Assembly: GCA_017513625.1 (NCBI GenBank)
Contig: JAFXEW010000021.1
Coordinates: 1-32,364 of the forward strand
DNA from: Lachnospiraceae bacterium
GTDB taxonomy: Bacteria > Bacillota > Clostridia > Lachnospirales > Lachnospiraceae
Length of the DNA: 32,364 nt
Direction of reading: 5' to 3'
The notes below the pieces were generated by a model that searched no databases, was not told where the DNA came from, and saw only the letters and a list, made by a program, of their open reading frames with translations. Below are positions 15,324-24,871 of this stretch, piece after piece. Made by a program: the position numbers and the translations under genes. How positions within the stretch are numbered: the first letter of the stretch is position 1; each line of letters opens with the position of its first letter.

Positions 15324-16409
15324 CTAAATGATTTTTTCAATATGTAAATCCGTGCGCTCCATCAGGTTTATGAAGTCGTTGCCGGCCTGTACCACCGGGC
15401 GGGACAGGCGGTCCTTGTTAATCATGATGATGGTGGCTTCCCTGCCGTCGGAAAGCAGGCAGGAGTTTTGCAGGTAGGAGTTCACCACATTGGTGAGGAA
15501 CACCAGCAGGTACTCCACATCATATTTATCAAAGCCTTCCTCTTCAAAAATCTCAATAACTTTAAAGGGGCACATGGCAGGACGGTATACCCTGGCTGCG
15601 GTCATGGCATCGTATACATCCACGATGGAAATCATCTTGGCAAAAGGATGGATACGGGAGCCGGGCAGATGCATGGGATAACCGGTGCCGTCGTTGCGCT
15701 CATGGTGCATCAGTGCACTGTAAGCGATGGCATCCTCCACACCGGATTCTTTGAGCAGCTGATAGCCGGATATGGGATGGGTTTTAATGAGTTTGTATTC
15801 ATTATCGGTAAGCTTGCCGGGCTTGGAGATGATTTCATGAGGAATCATCAGTTTGCCGATATCATGGAGCAGGCCGCAGGCGGTCATGGTCTCAATATCT
15901 TCCGCAGAAAACTTCATCCAGGTGGCAAATATATGGCTGAGCAGACCTACGTTCAGACAGTGCGTGTAGGTGGAATCATCGTATTCACGCATGTTTTGCA
16001 GCATGTTTAGGATGCTTCCGTTGCCTACGGATTCGGTAATCTGGGTAAGAGAGGTCTGTAACAGCGCTTTGACATCGATTTTTTCCTCTTTGGTAATGAC
16101 TTTGTTTATGGCATCCTGGAAGGAATCAATGCCCAGCTCGTAGTTTTTCCTGAACTCTTTGAATTCAGGAGTCTGTTTAAGGCGCTCCGAATAGGACATG
16201 GAGATGTCCGTGATGGTGGAGATGTCCGAAAGCACAGAATTCTTGCGCTCCACATAGATGGAGTAAATGCTGTACATATGTAATTTTGTGATGAGATTGT
16301 CGTTGAGAATGGTGCCCTTGGTCAGTACCAGCTGATGGTCAAGAGTGCGTACATCCTCAGCTACAATCATACCCGGAATAAGTTGTGTAATCAGAAGTCT
16401 TATTTTCAT
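15324..16409 (-). CDS. HD-GYP domain protein (probable cyclic-di-GMP phosphodiesterase)
   Basis: 361 residues. The HD-GYP domain runs from about 125 to 330: HD pair in LLHDIGK (His182, Asp183), [11 protein letters not shown] at 235-245 with the GYP signature, and DVYDAMT at 264-270. The N-terminal ~60 residues resemble the small DUF3391-like domain often seen before HD-GYP. There is no membrane segment or receiver domain, so it is cytoplasmic and its input signal is not visible. It should cleave cyclic di-GMP to pGpG or GMP. GGAG precedes the ATG; a TATAAT on the minus strand at 16466-16461 may be its -10, though the -35 is poor. It is divergent from secA. Confidence 0.9.
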   Translation of the reverse strand: MKIRLLITQLIPGMIVAEDVRTLDHQLVLTKGTILNDNLITKLHMYSIYSIYVERKNSVLSDISTITDISMSYSERLKQTPEFKEFRKNYELGIDSFQDAINKVITKEEKIDVKALLQTSLTQITESVGNGSILNMLQNMREYDDSTYTHCLNVGLLSHIFATWMKFSAEDIETMTACGLLHDIGKLMIPHEIISKPGKLTDNEYKLIKTHPISGYQLLKESGVEDAIAYSALMHHERNDGTGYPMHLPGSRIHPFAKMISIVDVYDAMTAARVYRPAMCPFKVIEIFEEEGFDKYDVEYLLVFLTNVVNSYLQNSCLLSDGREATIIMINKDRLSRPVVQAGNDFINLMERTDLHIEKII

Positions 16410-16563
16410 ATGTGCTCCATCTCAGGGGAAGATTCGCCAGTTATCAATATAATTACTGAAATTATATCATATATTCTGAAAAAAGAAAAGATACTGCTTG
16501 AAAATGAGTATTTTCTTTTACAGAATGTTCATAAATTGTTAATGTACTGCGGGTTCAATAGTG

Positions 16564-16592
16564 TTGAATATAACGGACAAATCTGTTACAAT
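16564..16592 (+). promoter_or_regulatory. Promoter of secA
   Basis: TTGAAT (16564-16569), 17-bp spacer, TACAAT (16587-16592), leaving a leader of about 50 bases. Confidence 0.75.
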
Positions 16593-16649
16593 AGTACACG
16601 TGTTGTGTGTCTTTATCCAGAGAAGACACCACTGAAAGGTAAAGGCGAT

Positions 16650-19217
16650 ATGAAATTATTGGAAAAAATATTCGGAACCCACAGTGAGAGGGAATTAAAA
16701 AAGATTGAACCCATAGTGGATCAGATAGAGGCACTGCGCCCTTCCATGCAGGCTCTTTCCGATGAGGAACTGAAGGCAAAGACAGAGGAATTTAAGGAGC
16801 GTCTGGCACAGGGTGAGACCTTGGATGATATATTACCCGAAGCATATGCTGTAGTACGTGAGGCTGCAAAGCGTGTGCTGAATATGGAGCATTACCGCGT
16901 GCAGTTAATCGGTGGTGTAATCCTGCATCAGGGCCGTATTGCAGAGATGCGTACAGGTGAAGGTAAGACCCTGGTGGCGACATTGCCTGCTTATTTGAAT
17001 GCGCTGACCGGTAAGGGTGTACATGTAGTAACCGTTAATGACTATCTGGCAAAGCGTGACGCGGAGTGGATGGGACAGGTGCATGTATTCCTGGGACTGA
17101 CAGTGGGCGTAGTATTACACGGTCTGACTTCGGAGCAGAGACAGAAGGCATATGGTTGTGATATTACTTATGTAACTAATAACGAACTTGGTTTTGATTA
17201 TCTCCGTGATAATATGGTGCTCTACAAGGAACAGCTGGTACTTCGAGGATTGAATTACAGTATTATCGACGAAGTGGACTCCGTATTGATTGACGAGGCA
17301 CGTACTCCTCTGATTATTTCCGGTCAGAGCGGTAAGTCTACGGCTTTGTATGAAATGTGTGATTTGCTTGCCCGTCAGATGGTGCGAGGTGACGACATGA
17401 AAGAGTTGTCCAAGATGGATGCACTGATGGGTATCGTACAGGAGGAGAATGGTGACTTTATCGTAAATGAAAAGGATAAAATCATCAACCTGACTGCAGC
17501 AGGTGTGGAAAAGGTAGAGAATTTTTTCCACATCAGCAACTTTGCAGATGCGGAAAATCTGGATATCCAGCATACCATTATCCTGGCGCTGCGTGCCCAC
17601 AATCTGATGTTCCGTGACCAGGATTATGTGGTTAAGGACAATCAGGTCATGATTGTAGATGAGTTTACCGGACGTATCATGCCCGGACGCCGTTATTCCG
17701 ACGGTCTGCATCAGGCAATTGAGGCGAAGGAAAAGGTAAAGGTTAAGAGGGAGAGTAAGACGCTGGCATCCGTTACTTATCAGAACTTCTTTAACCTGTT
17801 TGCCAAGAAGTGTGGTATGACGGGTACTGCGCTTACAGAGGAGAGCGAGTTTAGAGAGATCTACGGCATGGATGTGGTGGAAGTGCCTACCAATGTGCCT
17901 GTAGCACGTGTTGACAGACAGGATGCTGTTTACAAGACTAAGGCTGAAAAGCTGAATGCTATCATCAATGAAGTGGTAATATCCCATGAAAAGGGCCAGC
18001 CCGTTCTGGTAGGTACCATCAATATTGACGCCAGTGAAGAATTGAGCCGTCTGCTGAAAAAGCGCGGCATTCCCCATAAGGTGCTTAATGCAAAGTTTCA
18101 TGAGATGGAAGCGGAAATCGTAGCGGATGCAGGTATCCACGGTGCGGTTACCATTGCTACCAATATGGCAGGACGTGGTACGGATATTAAGCTGGATGAA
18201 GGAGCTAAGGCAGCAGGCGGTCTGAAGATTATCGGTACCGAGCGTCATGAGTCCAGACGAATCGATAACCAGCTGCGTGGACGTTCCGGTCGTCAGGGTG
18301 ACCCGGGTGAGTCCAGATTTTATATTTCCCTGCAGGATGATTTGATGAGACTCTTTGGTTCCGAAAGACTCATTGCTATGTTTAATGCATTGGGTATCCC
18401 CGAGGGACAGGAGATTGAGCATAAGACTCTGACCAATGCTATCGAAAGTGCGCAGAAAAAGATAGAGAGCAATCATTTCGCAGTGAGAAAGAACCTGCTG
18501 GAGTATGACCGTGTCATGAGCGAGCAGCGTGAGGTTATTTACAAGGAGCGTAATAAGGTACTCAACGGCGAAAGCATGCGTGATGTTATCTACAAGATGA
18601 TTACCGATATCGTAGAGAATTGCGTGGATATCAGTATTAATGACGACGTGGACAGCGCTGATTGGAATTATAATGAGTTAAATACATTACTGCTTCCTAC
18701 GGTTCCCATTGAGCCCGTTACACCCGACAGAGTGAAAAAGGGTAAGAAGAGCAGCCTGAAGCAGCAGTTAAAGGAAGAAGCCGTAAAGCTGTATGAGAGC
18801 AAGGAGGCAGAGTTCCCCGATCCCGAAGCTATCCGTGAGCTTGAACGTGTAATCCTCTTAAAGGTAATTGACCGTAAGTGGATGGACCATATTGACAATA
18901 TGGATCAGATGCGCCAAGGTATCGGTCTGCAGGCATACGGACAGAGAGATCCTCTTGTGGAATACAAGATGAACGGATTCGATATGTTTGAGCAGATGAC
19001 GCAGAATATTCGCGAAGAGACCGTACGCATGATGATGCGTGTTAAGGTAGAGATTAAGGTAGAGCGTGAGCAGGTGGCTAAGGTAACCGGTACCAATAAG
19101 GACGACAGTCTGGCTAAGGCTCCCCAGAAAAGGGAAGACGTAAAGGTATATCCTAATGATCCCTGTCCCTGCGGTAGCGGACTTAAGTACAAACAGTGCT
19201 GCGGACGTAAGGCGTAA
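16650..19217 (+). CDS. secA: Preprotein translocase ATPase SecA
   Basis: 855 residues. Motor of the Sec pathway: it pushes unfolded preproteins through SecYEG using ATP. Walker A is GEGKT at 103-107, the DEAD-like box is DEVD at 207-210, the preprotein cross-linking domain follows, then the second nucleotide domain ([33 protein letters not shown]). The C-terminus carries the zinc-binding SEC-C tail [15 protein letters not shown], which binds SecB or ribosomes. The start at 16650 begins the conserved MKLLEKIFG and follows AAAGGTAAAGG; the frame is open 315 bases further upstream but that part overlaps the divergent gene and promoter. prfB follows after 94 bases, a common order in Clostridia. 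Confidence 0.98.
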   Translation: MKLLEKIFGTHSERELKKIEPIVDQIEALRPSMQALSDEELKAKTEEFKERLAQGETLDDILPEAYAVVREAAKRVLNMEHYRVQLIGGVILHQGRIAEMRTGEGKTLVATLPAYLNALTGKGVHVVTVNDYLAKRDAEWMGQVHVFLGLTVGVVLHGLTSEQRQKAYGCDITYVTNNELGFDYLRDNMVLYKEQLVLRGLNYSIIDEVDSVLIDEARTPLIISGQSGKSTALYEMCDLLARQMVRGDDMKELSKMDALMGIVQEENGDFIVNEKDKIINLTAAGVEKVENFFHISNFADAENLDIQHTIILALRAHNLMFRDQDYVVKDNQVMIVDEFTGRIMPGRRYSDGLHQAIEAKEKVKVKRESKTLASVTYQNFFNLFAKKCGMTGTALTEESEFREIYGMDVVEVPTNVPVARVDRQDAVYKTKAEKLNAIINEVVISHEKGQPVLVGTINIDASEELSRLLKKRGIPHKVLNAKFHEMEAEIVADAGIHGAVTIATNMAGRGTDIKLDEGAKAAGGLKIIGTERHESRRIDNQLRGRSGRQGDPGESRFYISLQDDLMRLFGSERLIAMFNALGIPEGQEIEHKTLTNAIESAQKKIESNHFAVRKNLLEYDRVMSEQREVIYKERNKVLNGESMRDVIYKMITDIVENCVDISINDDVDSADWNYNELNTLLLPTVPIEPVTPDRVKKGKKSSLKQQLKEEAVKLYESKEAEFPDPEAIRELERVILLKVIDRKWMDHIDNMDQMRQGIGLQAYGQRDPLVEYKMNGFDMFEQMTQNIREETVRMMMRVKVEIKVEREQVAKVTGTNKDDSLAKAPQKREDVKVYPNDPCPCGSGLKYKQCCGRKA

Positions 19218-19244
19218 GTCGCAGAGATAATATGAATTTGCAAT

Positions 19245-19275
19245 GCCGGGAGAGTGACGGTGTCATTCTTCCGGC
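19245..19275 (+). terminator. Hairpin between secA and prfB (weak terminator or processing site)
   Basis: GCCGGGAGAGTGAC (19245-19258) pairs over 14 bases with 19262-19275, loop GGT, with G-U pairs. Only a loose T-rich stretch follows, so partial read-through into prfB is likely. Confidence 0.5.
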
Positions 19276-19311
19276 TACTTAAAATTTTAGAACAGGAAAG
19301 AAGGTGACGCA

Positions 19312-20428
19312 GTGGTTGAATTGGATCAGATGAAATCCGAAATTTTAAGTTACGAAACTCCATTGGCGGAAGTGAGGGATTCACTTTGACCCGGCTAATA
19401 AGGGCAAGCGAATCGAAGAATTAGAGATGGAAATGGAGGCTCCCGGATTTTGGGATGACCCGGAACGTTCCAACAAAAAGATGAAAGAGTTGAAGAATCT
19501 CAAGGATACGGTAGGACTTATCGAAGGATTGTTTGCCCAAAAGGATGACATCCTTACTTTGATTGAGATGGGATACGAGGAGAATGATGAATCACTGATT
19601 CCGGAAATCAGGAGCGAGCTGGACAGTTTTATCAGTGTATTTGAGAATCTACGTATTTCTACCCTGCTATCCGGCGAGTATGATAAAAATGATGCTATAT
19701 TAAAGCTGAATGCGGGAGCGGGCGGTACCGAGAGCTGCGACTGGTGCAGTATGTTGTACCGTATGTATACCCGTTGGGCGGAGCGCAAGGGCTTTGCCAT
19801 TGAAGTGTTGGACTATCTGGACGGAGACGAGGCGGGAATCAAGTCCGTTACTTTCCAGATTAACGGTGAGAATGCTTACGGCTATCTGAAGTCTGAGAAG
19901 GGAGTACACCGTTTGGTACGTATTTCTCCTTTTAATGCCCAGGGTAAACGGCAGACTTCTTTTGTCTCGTTGGATGTTATGCCGGATATTGAGGAAGATC
20001 TGGATGTAGAGATCGATGATAAGGATCTGCGTATTGATACCTACCGAAGCAGTGGTGCCGGTGGTCAGCATATCAACAAGACATCATCTGCAATCCGTAT
20101 CACCCATATTCCTACGGGAACGGTGGTACAGTGCCAGAATGAGAGAAGCCAGTTTCAGAACAAGGATAAGGCTATGCAGATGTTGAAGGCAAAGCTGTAT
20201 CTCTTAAAGCAGGAGGCCAATGTAGAGAAATTGTCCGATATCCGTGGTGATGTGAAAGAAATCGGCTGGGGCAACCAGATACGTTCTTATGTATTGCAGC
20301 CCTATACCATGGTGAAGGATCATCGTACCGAGGTGGAAACAGGTAATGTGGATGCAGTGCTGGACGGAGGCCTGGATACCTTTATCAACGGTTATCTGAA
20401 GTGGATTTCGGTGAAGCCTCAGGAGTAA
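19312..20428 (+). CDS. prfB: Peptide chain release factor 2, with programmed +1 frameshift
   Basis: 371 residues made from two frames: 19312-19386 (25 codons from GTG) and, after skipping the T of an in-frame TGA, 19388-20428. RF2 recognises UGA and UAA and triggers peptide release. SPF is at 205-207 and GGQ at 250-252, the same numbering as the E. coli protein, which confirms the frameshift reading. The GTG follows AAGGTG; the start VVELDQ is usual for Clostridia. RF2 level controls its own frameshift, so expression is autoregulated. The last codons (KPQE and stop) lie inside the long palindrome that follows, and the converging gene ends with the same four residues, so the tail may have been supplied by that element. 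Confidence 0.97.
19374..19390 (+). promoter_or_regulatory. RF2 programmed frameshift site
   Basis: A Shine-Dalgarno-like GAGGG (19374-19378), then CTT (19384-19386), in-frame TGA (19387-19389) and C. This is the classic CTT-TGA-C slip site; spacing between the GAGGG and CTT is five bases, slightly longer than in E. coli. Confidence 0.93.
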
Positions 20429-21051
20429 AACGTCAATGTCATTAAGGTATGGGAATGCCCCCACATACCGTGCAGCAGAGTCACATCTCCCGGGAAAAGC
20501 GTTGTGACAAATGTGAGCGTTTCTCGGAAGGCAGCCTTTCCAAGAGGATTTGTGTCTTTTTAGGCAAGAACACCTGCCACGGATTTGTCCGCAGGGGATG
20601 TACACGGACCATTGTGGTAAGTAAATGCGGAATTACTAAATGTGCGGCTTTGGAATTTATGATTAGTCCCTGTTTTTATGAGCTGGGACAAAATAAGCGC
20701 CCTGTTCGCGGCCGACGGAATCTAGAGTTAAACCTCTATCTTCCGTCTACCGCGGACAGGGCACTTTTTTTGTTCAAGACCATAAAAACAGGAACCCGAT
20801 TCCAAAGCCCGGCACATTAAGAAATTCTCGCATTTGCTTCCAAAACAATGGCCTGTGTACATCCCCTGCGAACAAATCCGGGCAGGTGTACTTCCTAGAA
20901 AAGACGCAAACAATAAGAGATTGGAAAGGTGCCTTCCGTCAGAAACACCACATTTGACATTGCGTTTTCCCGGGAGATGTGACTCTGCTGCACGGTACGT
21001 GAGAAGACAGCACCGGCCTTTAATGACATTGAGGACTTACTCCTGGGGTTT
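20414..21051. repeat. 640-bp imperfect palindrome spanning the ends of two converging genes
   Basis: The whole stretch between and including the last four codons of prfB and of the DUF975 gene reads as one inverted repeat centred near 20731. A 33-base segment is identical in both arms (20466-20498 and the reverse complement of 20965-20997). Other matches are CAATGTCATTAA at both outer ends, GCAGGGGATGTACAC, and CTGTTTTTATG; overall similarity is around 70-75% with small gaps. Each arm also has long open frames, whose products share the ending CFYxLxQxKxPVRGRR, but frames differ along the arms and I do not take them as genes. Confidence 0.85.
20699..20771 (+). terminator. Strong terminator at the centre of the palindrome
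   Basis: GCCCTGTTCGCGG (20699-20711) pairs with CCGCGGACAGGGC (20750-20762); inner stems GACGGAA/TTCCGTC and TAGAG/CTCTA stack inside it; seven T follow. It ends prfB transcripts and probably protects against read-through into the opposing gene. Confidence 0.8.
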
Positions 21052-21786
21052 CATAATGTCCAGATAAAATAAAGTACAGGTAAGCTGCTGATAGGGAAGG
21101 ACCCACAAAAGGCCGATACCCAGGCTGAGGACACCCAGCAGTATCAGAGGTAAGAAGCCAAGCTGCAAACGGAAGAAGCGCATTTTGTGGCCCTTCACCA
21201 GACGCAGACTATGCTTTAAAAGTCGGGATATCTCCATATTAGGAAAATCCAGATGGATGAAATAAATCTGTGATATTCCGCAGGTCAGTGCATAATACAC
21301 CATGGTCCCCAGCAGATAGGCAATGCCGAGAATGACTGTATTGGTCTTGTCGGACATTTGCTGCTGGTAGCTGAAATACTGATAAGGAATCAGGCATACA
21401 CAGGAAATGCTATTTACAATCAGGGACAGCCGAAGGCATTTGCCGAAATCATTCTGAAAGCCGAAGTAAAGGTCCGTATTCAGATAAGGGTTGCCGCATG
21501 TCAGATTCAGAAAATACAGGGTGAGGCCTATATCAAAGACACCCAGGAGTACAGCTATCAGATAGCTGAAGCCTTCTATAAACAGGGCTGTTACCACCAC
21601 GTTATTAAAGGCGGGAACGGTCACCAGTATCTGTACCAGATACATGCTTATCGAGGATAAAAAGGTCTGAAGTGCAAAGGTCAGCATCAGATAGAGCAGC
21701 ATGCACATAATCACTAGCGGATATTTGCCGCTCAGCATGCCCTTGGCACGGTCTTTTAATTGTGAATTAGTTTGGTATTTGGACAT
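21037..21786 (-). CDS. DUF975-family integral membrane protein
   Basis: 249 residues. The start LKDRAKGMLSGKY followed by several hydrophobic segments (about 25-50, 70-95, 120-135, 150-170, 210-235) is the DUF975 pattern, a family of predicted bacterial membrane proteins of unknown function common in Clostridia. AAAAGGA precedes the ATG. It ends in MKPQE and stop inside the palindrome, the same last four residues as prfB on the other strand. It lies 56 bases after the small membrane protein gene on the same strand, so both are probably one operon. Confidence 0.85.
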   Translation of the reverse strand: MSKYQTNSQLKDRAKGMLSGKYPLVIMCMLLYLMLTFALQTFLSSISMYLVQILVTVPAFNNVVVTALFIEGFSYLIAVLLGVFDIGLTLYFLNLTCGNPYLNTDLYFGFQNDFGKCLRLSLIVNSISCVCLIPYQYFSYQQQMSDKTNTVILGIAYLLGTMVYYALTCGISQIYFIHLDFPNMEISRLLKHSLRLVKGHKMRFFRLQLGFLPLILLGVLSLGIGLLWVLPYQQLTCTLFYLDIMKPQE

Positions 21787-21842
21787 AATGAATTCCTTTT
21801 CTGAAATAATAGGTGCAATTGCCGGGGCCGGAGGCCGACGGG

Positions 21843-22253
21843 TTAATCCGGATTGTAGTAGGGTTCGATAAAAGTGTCAAAGTCTGAACCGTACATATTT
21901 TCATAGAAAAAGCGCATCTGATTCCGGAACTGGTCGTTTTCCAGAAGTTTAGGAAGGACGATATAAGAATAAAGCAGTATAAATGCCACAAACAGCAGCG
22001 CTATGGAAGAAAAGGCTATGCCGGTAAGGGCGGTAGTCTCCATTTGTTTGCCTTTCCGATGGCTCATTACTGCAAAGATAATGCTCAGGGAACCTGCGAT
22101 CATAGGGATAATGCCGGTGCACAGAGTGGCAAAGGCGATAATGCCGCACAGGCAGGAAGCCAGGGCAAAGTAGTTTTTGCCGGGGGTGTATTGCCGGGGC
22201 TCGTTGCCGTAATTACCTGAGTCCGACTGATTGGTATGGTTAAAATAGTCCAT
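21843..22253 (-). CDS. Small membrane protein, DUF4190-like
   Basis: 136 residues. A polar N-terminus (Asn/Gln-rich, ~28 residues), then two or three hydrophobic stretches (about 30-62 and 75-98) with GIIPMIAGSLSIIFAV and the basic HRKGKQ loop between them, as in DUF4190 proteins, and an acidic aromatic tail. The start has GGAGA upstream. It is the first gene of a two-gene operon with the DUF975 protein. Function is unknown; the arrangement suggests an envelope role. Confidence 0.75.
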   Translation of the reverse strand: MDYFNHTNQSDSGNYGNEPRQYTPGKNYFALASCLCGIIAFATLCTGIIPMIAGSLSIIFAVMSHRKGKQMETTALTGIAFSSIALLFVAFILLYSYIVLPKLLENDQFRNQMRFFYENMYGSDFDTFIEPYYNPD

Positions 22254-22284
22254 AAGTATTTCTCCAAAGAATAGATAATATCAG

Positions 22285-22317
22285 TGATAAAGTGATATCA
22301 CAGATAATACTTTATCA
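22285..22317. promoter_or_regulatory. Inverted repeat between divergent genes, possible operator
   Basis: TGATAAAGT (22285-22293) and ACTTTATCA (22309-22317) are a perfect nine-base inverted repeat around GTGATATCAC-like sequence, next to a T-run. AGATAATA also occurs twice nearby. It sits upstream of the minus-strand small membrane protein gene and could be an operator or a minor terminator. Confidence 0.4.
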
Positions 22318-22357
22318 TTTTTTTGCCGGTTGCGCAATGAAAAACAGGTGTTATTGC

Positions 22358-22387
22358 TTGAAAAGAACACCTGAAATCCAGTATAAT
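22358..22387 (+). promoter_or_regulatory. Promoter of tex
   Basis: TTGAAA (22358-22363), 18-bp spacer, TATAAT (22382-22387). The inverted repeat CAGGTGTT/AACACCTG (22345-22352 and 22365-22372) straddles the -35. Confidence 0.7.
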
Positions 22388-22436
22388 AATCCATGGCATA
22401 AAGAATGACGGCATGAAAAGGAGCTAGGAATATTTT

Positions 22437-24794
22437 ATGGATATTTTGTTGCAGTTAAAAGAGGAACTGGCAGTAGAAAAATGGCAGGTGGAAGCAGCAG
22501 TAAAGCTGATTGACGAGGGTAATACCATTCCCTTTATTTCACGTTACCGTAAGGAGGCCACCGGTTCCCTGAATGATGAGCAGTTAAGAAATCTCCACGA
22601 GAGACTGATCTATCTGCGCAATCTGGAGGATAAGAAGACCCAGGTGCTGAGCAGTATCGAGGAGCAGGGACAGCTGACAGAGGAGTTAAAGGAAAAGATT
22701 CTGGCAGCACAGACCCTGGTAGTGGTAGAGGATTTGTACAGACCCTACAGACCCAAGAGAAAGACCCGTGCAAGCGTGGCTAAGGAAAAGGGACTGGAAG
22801 GACTGGCAGAGTATATATTGGCACAGAATGCTGCAGAAGATGTATTGGCAGAGGCAGCAGGCTATGTGTCCGAGGAAAAGGGCGTGGCAAGTGCCGAGGA
22901 GGCTCTTCAGGGGGCAAAGGATATCATTGCAGAGCGTATTTCGGATGATGCGGATCATCGTCTGTATATACGTAATGCCACCATGGAAGAGGGTATCATC
23001 ACTGCAGAAGCCAAGGATGCCAAGGCGGAAAGTGTTTATGAAATGTATTATGATTTCAGTGAGCCGGTGAAAAAAGTGGCAGGCCACCGCGTGCTGGCAC
23101 TAAACCGCGGCGAGGCGGAAAAGATTCTTACCGTAAAGGTAGTAGCACCTGTGGAAAGAATTCTGAGATATCTGGAGAAGCAGCTGATTACCGCGGACAA
23201 TACATATACCACACCGATTCTTTGTGAAGCGGCACAGGACAGTTATGAGCGCCTTATCGGTCCTGCCATTGAGCGTGAAATCCGAAACGAACTGACGGAG
23301 AAGGCAGAGGACGGCGCCATTACCGTATTCGGTAAAAATTTAGAGCAGCTCCTGTTACAGCCCCCTATTGCAGGAAAAGTGGTACTGGGCTGGGACCCTG
23401 CATTCCGTACGGGGTGTAAGCTGGCAGTAGTGGATGCCACAGGCAAGGTGCTGGATACCAAGGTGATTTATCCCACCGCACCCCAGAACAGGGTGGAAGA
23501 AGCCAAGGCTGATTTAAAGAGATTGATTAAGAAATATAATGTGGACCTGATTTCCGTAGGAAACGGAACCGCATCCAGGGAATCCGAGCAGGTAATCGTA
23601 GAACTGCTGAAGGAGCTGGACCGTCCCGTGCAGTATGTAATCGTTAACGAGGCGGGTGCTTCCGTATATTCTGCAAGTAAGCTGGCCACAGAGGAGTTCC
23701 CTAATTTTGACGTCGGACAGAGAAGCGCGGCGTCCATTGCCCGCAGATTACAGGACCCTCTGGCTGAACTGGTAAAGATTGATCCCAAGTCCATTGGTGT
23801 AGGCCAGTATCAGCATGATATGAACCAAAAGAAGCTCAGCGATGCATTGAGCGGCGTGGTGGAAGACAGTGTAAATAAAGTAGGTGTGGATCTGAATACT
23901 GCGTCTGCATCCCTGCTTGAATATATTTCGGGTATAAACAAAACCATTGCTAAAAATATCGTGGATTACCGTGAGGCCAACGGCCGTTTTACCAACCGTA
24001 AGCAGTTGTTAAAGGTGGCCAAGCTGGGTCCCAAGGCATACGAGCAGTGTGCGGGATTCATGCGTATTACGGACGGTGAGAATCCTCTGGATGCCACCAG
24101 CGTACATCCGGAGTCCTACGATGCGGCTAAGCAGCTGATGGAGAAGTTGGGACTGACCATGGAGGATATTAAGACCGCACAGAAGAATGCAGCCAATGCT
24201 TCCAAGTCCGAAAAGAAGGCAGGGGAAGGGGCTGCTAAAAAGGCGCCCAAAAAACCCGCGGTGAAAACGGTACAGGTGAGAAATACCAACACTGCCATGG
24301 GAAAGGCTTTGGCAGCAGCCATGGGTGGCGTAGTGATTGAAGAGTCTAAGGCACCTGTGGCTGTAAAGGAAGAGGCTGCTACCGTATCCGGTCTGGAAAA
24401 GAAAGTGAAGAATAAATCGCAGCTGGCTAAGGAATTGGGAATCGGTGAGATTACCCTGACGGATATCCTGAAGGAACTTGAAAAGCCTGCCCGTGACCCC
24501 CGCGATGATATGCCTAAGCCTATCCTGCGCAGTGACGTGCTGGATATGAAGGACTTAAAGCCCGGTATGATTTTGAAGGGAACCGTGCGTAATGTTATTG
24601 ACTTTGGTGTGTTTGTGGATATCGGTGTACACCAGGACGGACTGGTACATATCTCACAGATTACGGAGCGGTATATCAAGCATCCCCTGGAGGCTGTAAG
24701 CGTGGGAGATATCGTGGAAGTACAGGTGCTTGCCTGTGACATGGCCAAGAAGAGAATCTCTCTTACCATGAAAATAAATCAAGAGAAAAAGTAA
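22437..24794 (+). CDS. tex: Tex-family RNA-binding transcription accessory protein
   Basis: 785 residues. Tex is a cytoplasmic RNA-binding protein related to eukaryotic Spt6. Visible parts in order: helical N-terminal domain with NTIPFISRYRKEATGSL, YqgF/RNase-H-like core from about 314 (VVLGWDPAFRTGCKLAVVD), helix-hairpin-helix pair about 486-550 (NTASASLLEYISGINKTIAKNI), and an S1 RNA-binding domain at about 706-780. Between them lies a lysine/alanine-rich low-complexity stretch (~580-660) that makes it some 60 residues longer than usual Tex proteins. It stands alone behind its own promoter. Confidence 0.95.
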   Translation: MDILLQLKEELAVEKWQVEAAVKLIDEGNTIPFISRYRKEATGSLNDEQLRNLHERLIYLRNLEDKKTQVLSSIEEQGQLTEELKEKILAAQTLVVVEDLYRPYRPKRKTRASVAKEKGLEGLAEYILAQNAAEDVLAEAAGYVSEEKGVASAEEALQGAKDIIAERISDDADHRLYIRNATMEEGIITAEAKDAKAESVYEMYYDFSEPVKKVAGHRVLALNRGEAEKILTVKVVAPVERILRYLEKQLITADNTYTTPILCEAAQDSYERLIGPAIEREIRNELTEKAEDGAITVFGKNLEQLLLQPPIAGKVVLGWDPAFRTGCKLAVVDATGKVLDTKVIYPTAPQNRVEEAKADLKRLIKKYNVDLISVGNGTASRESEQVIVELLKELDRPVQYVIVNEAGASVYSASKLATEEFPNFDVGQRSAASIARRLQDPLAELVKIDPKSIGVGQYQHDMNQKKLSDALSGVVEDSVNKVGVDLNTASASLLEYISGINKTIAKNIVDYREANGRFTNRKQLLKVAKLGPKAYEQCAGFMRITDGENPLDATSVHPESYDAAKQLMEKLGLTMEDIKTAQKNAANASKSEKKAGEGAAKKAPKKPAVKTVQVRNTNTAMGKALAAAMGGVVIEESKAPVAVKEEAATVSGLEKKVKNKSQLAKELGIGEITLTDILKELEKPARDPRDDMPKPILRSDVLDMKDLKPGMILKGTVRNVIDFGVFVDIGVHQDGLVHISQITERYIKHPLEAVSVGDIVEVQVLACDMAKKRISLTMKINQEKK

Positions 24795-24824
24795 ATTTCA
24801 CCTATTGTATATTAAATTCGCCCC

Positions 24825-24853
24825 TTGTATAAGAGGAAATGATGGGATATAAT
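24825..24853 (+). promoter_or_regulatory. Promoter of the riboswitch-ribU unit
   Basis: TTGTAT (24825-24830), 17-bp spacer, TATAAT (24848-24853), about 20 bases before the FMN aptamer. Confidence 0.65.
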
Positions 24854-24871
24854 GTATGCCACATAGGAAAG

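Noticed and set aside
17115-18476. 453-codon minus-strand open frame inside secA
   Set aside because: It is the antisense of the conserved SecA coding sequence; long antisense frames arise from codon bias, and no start signal is present.
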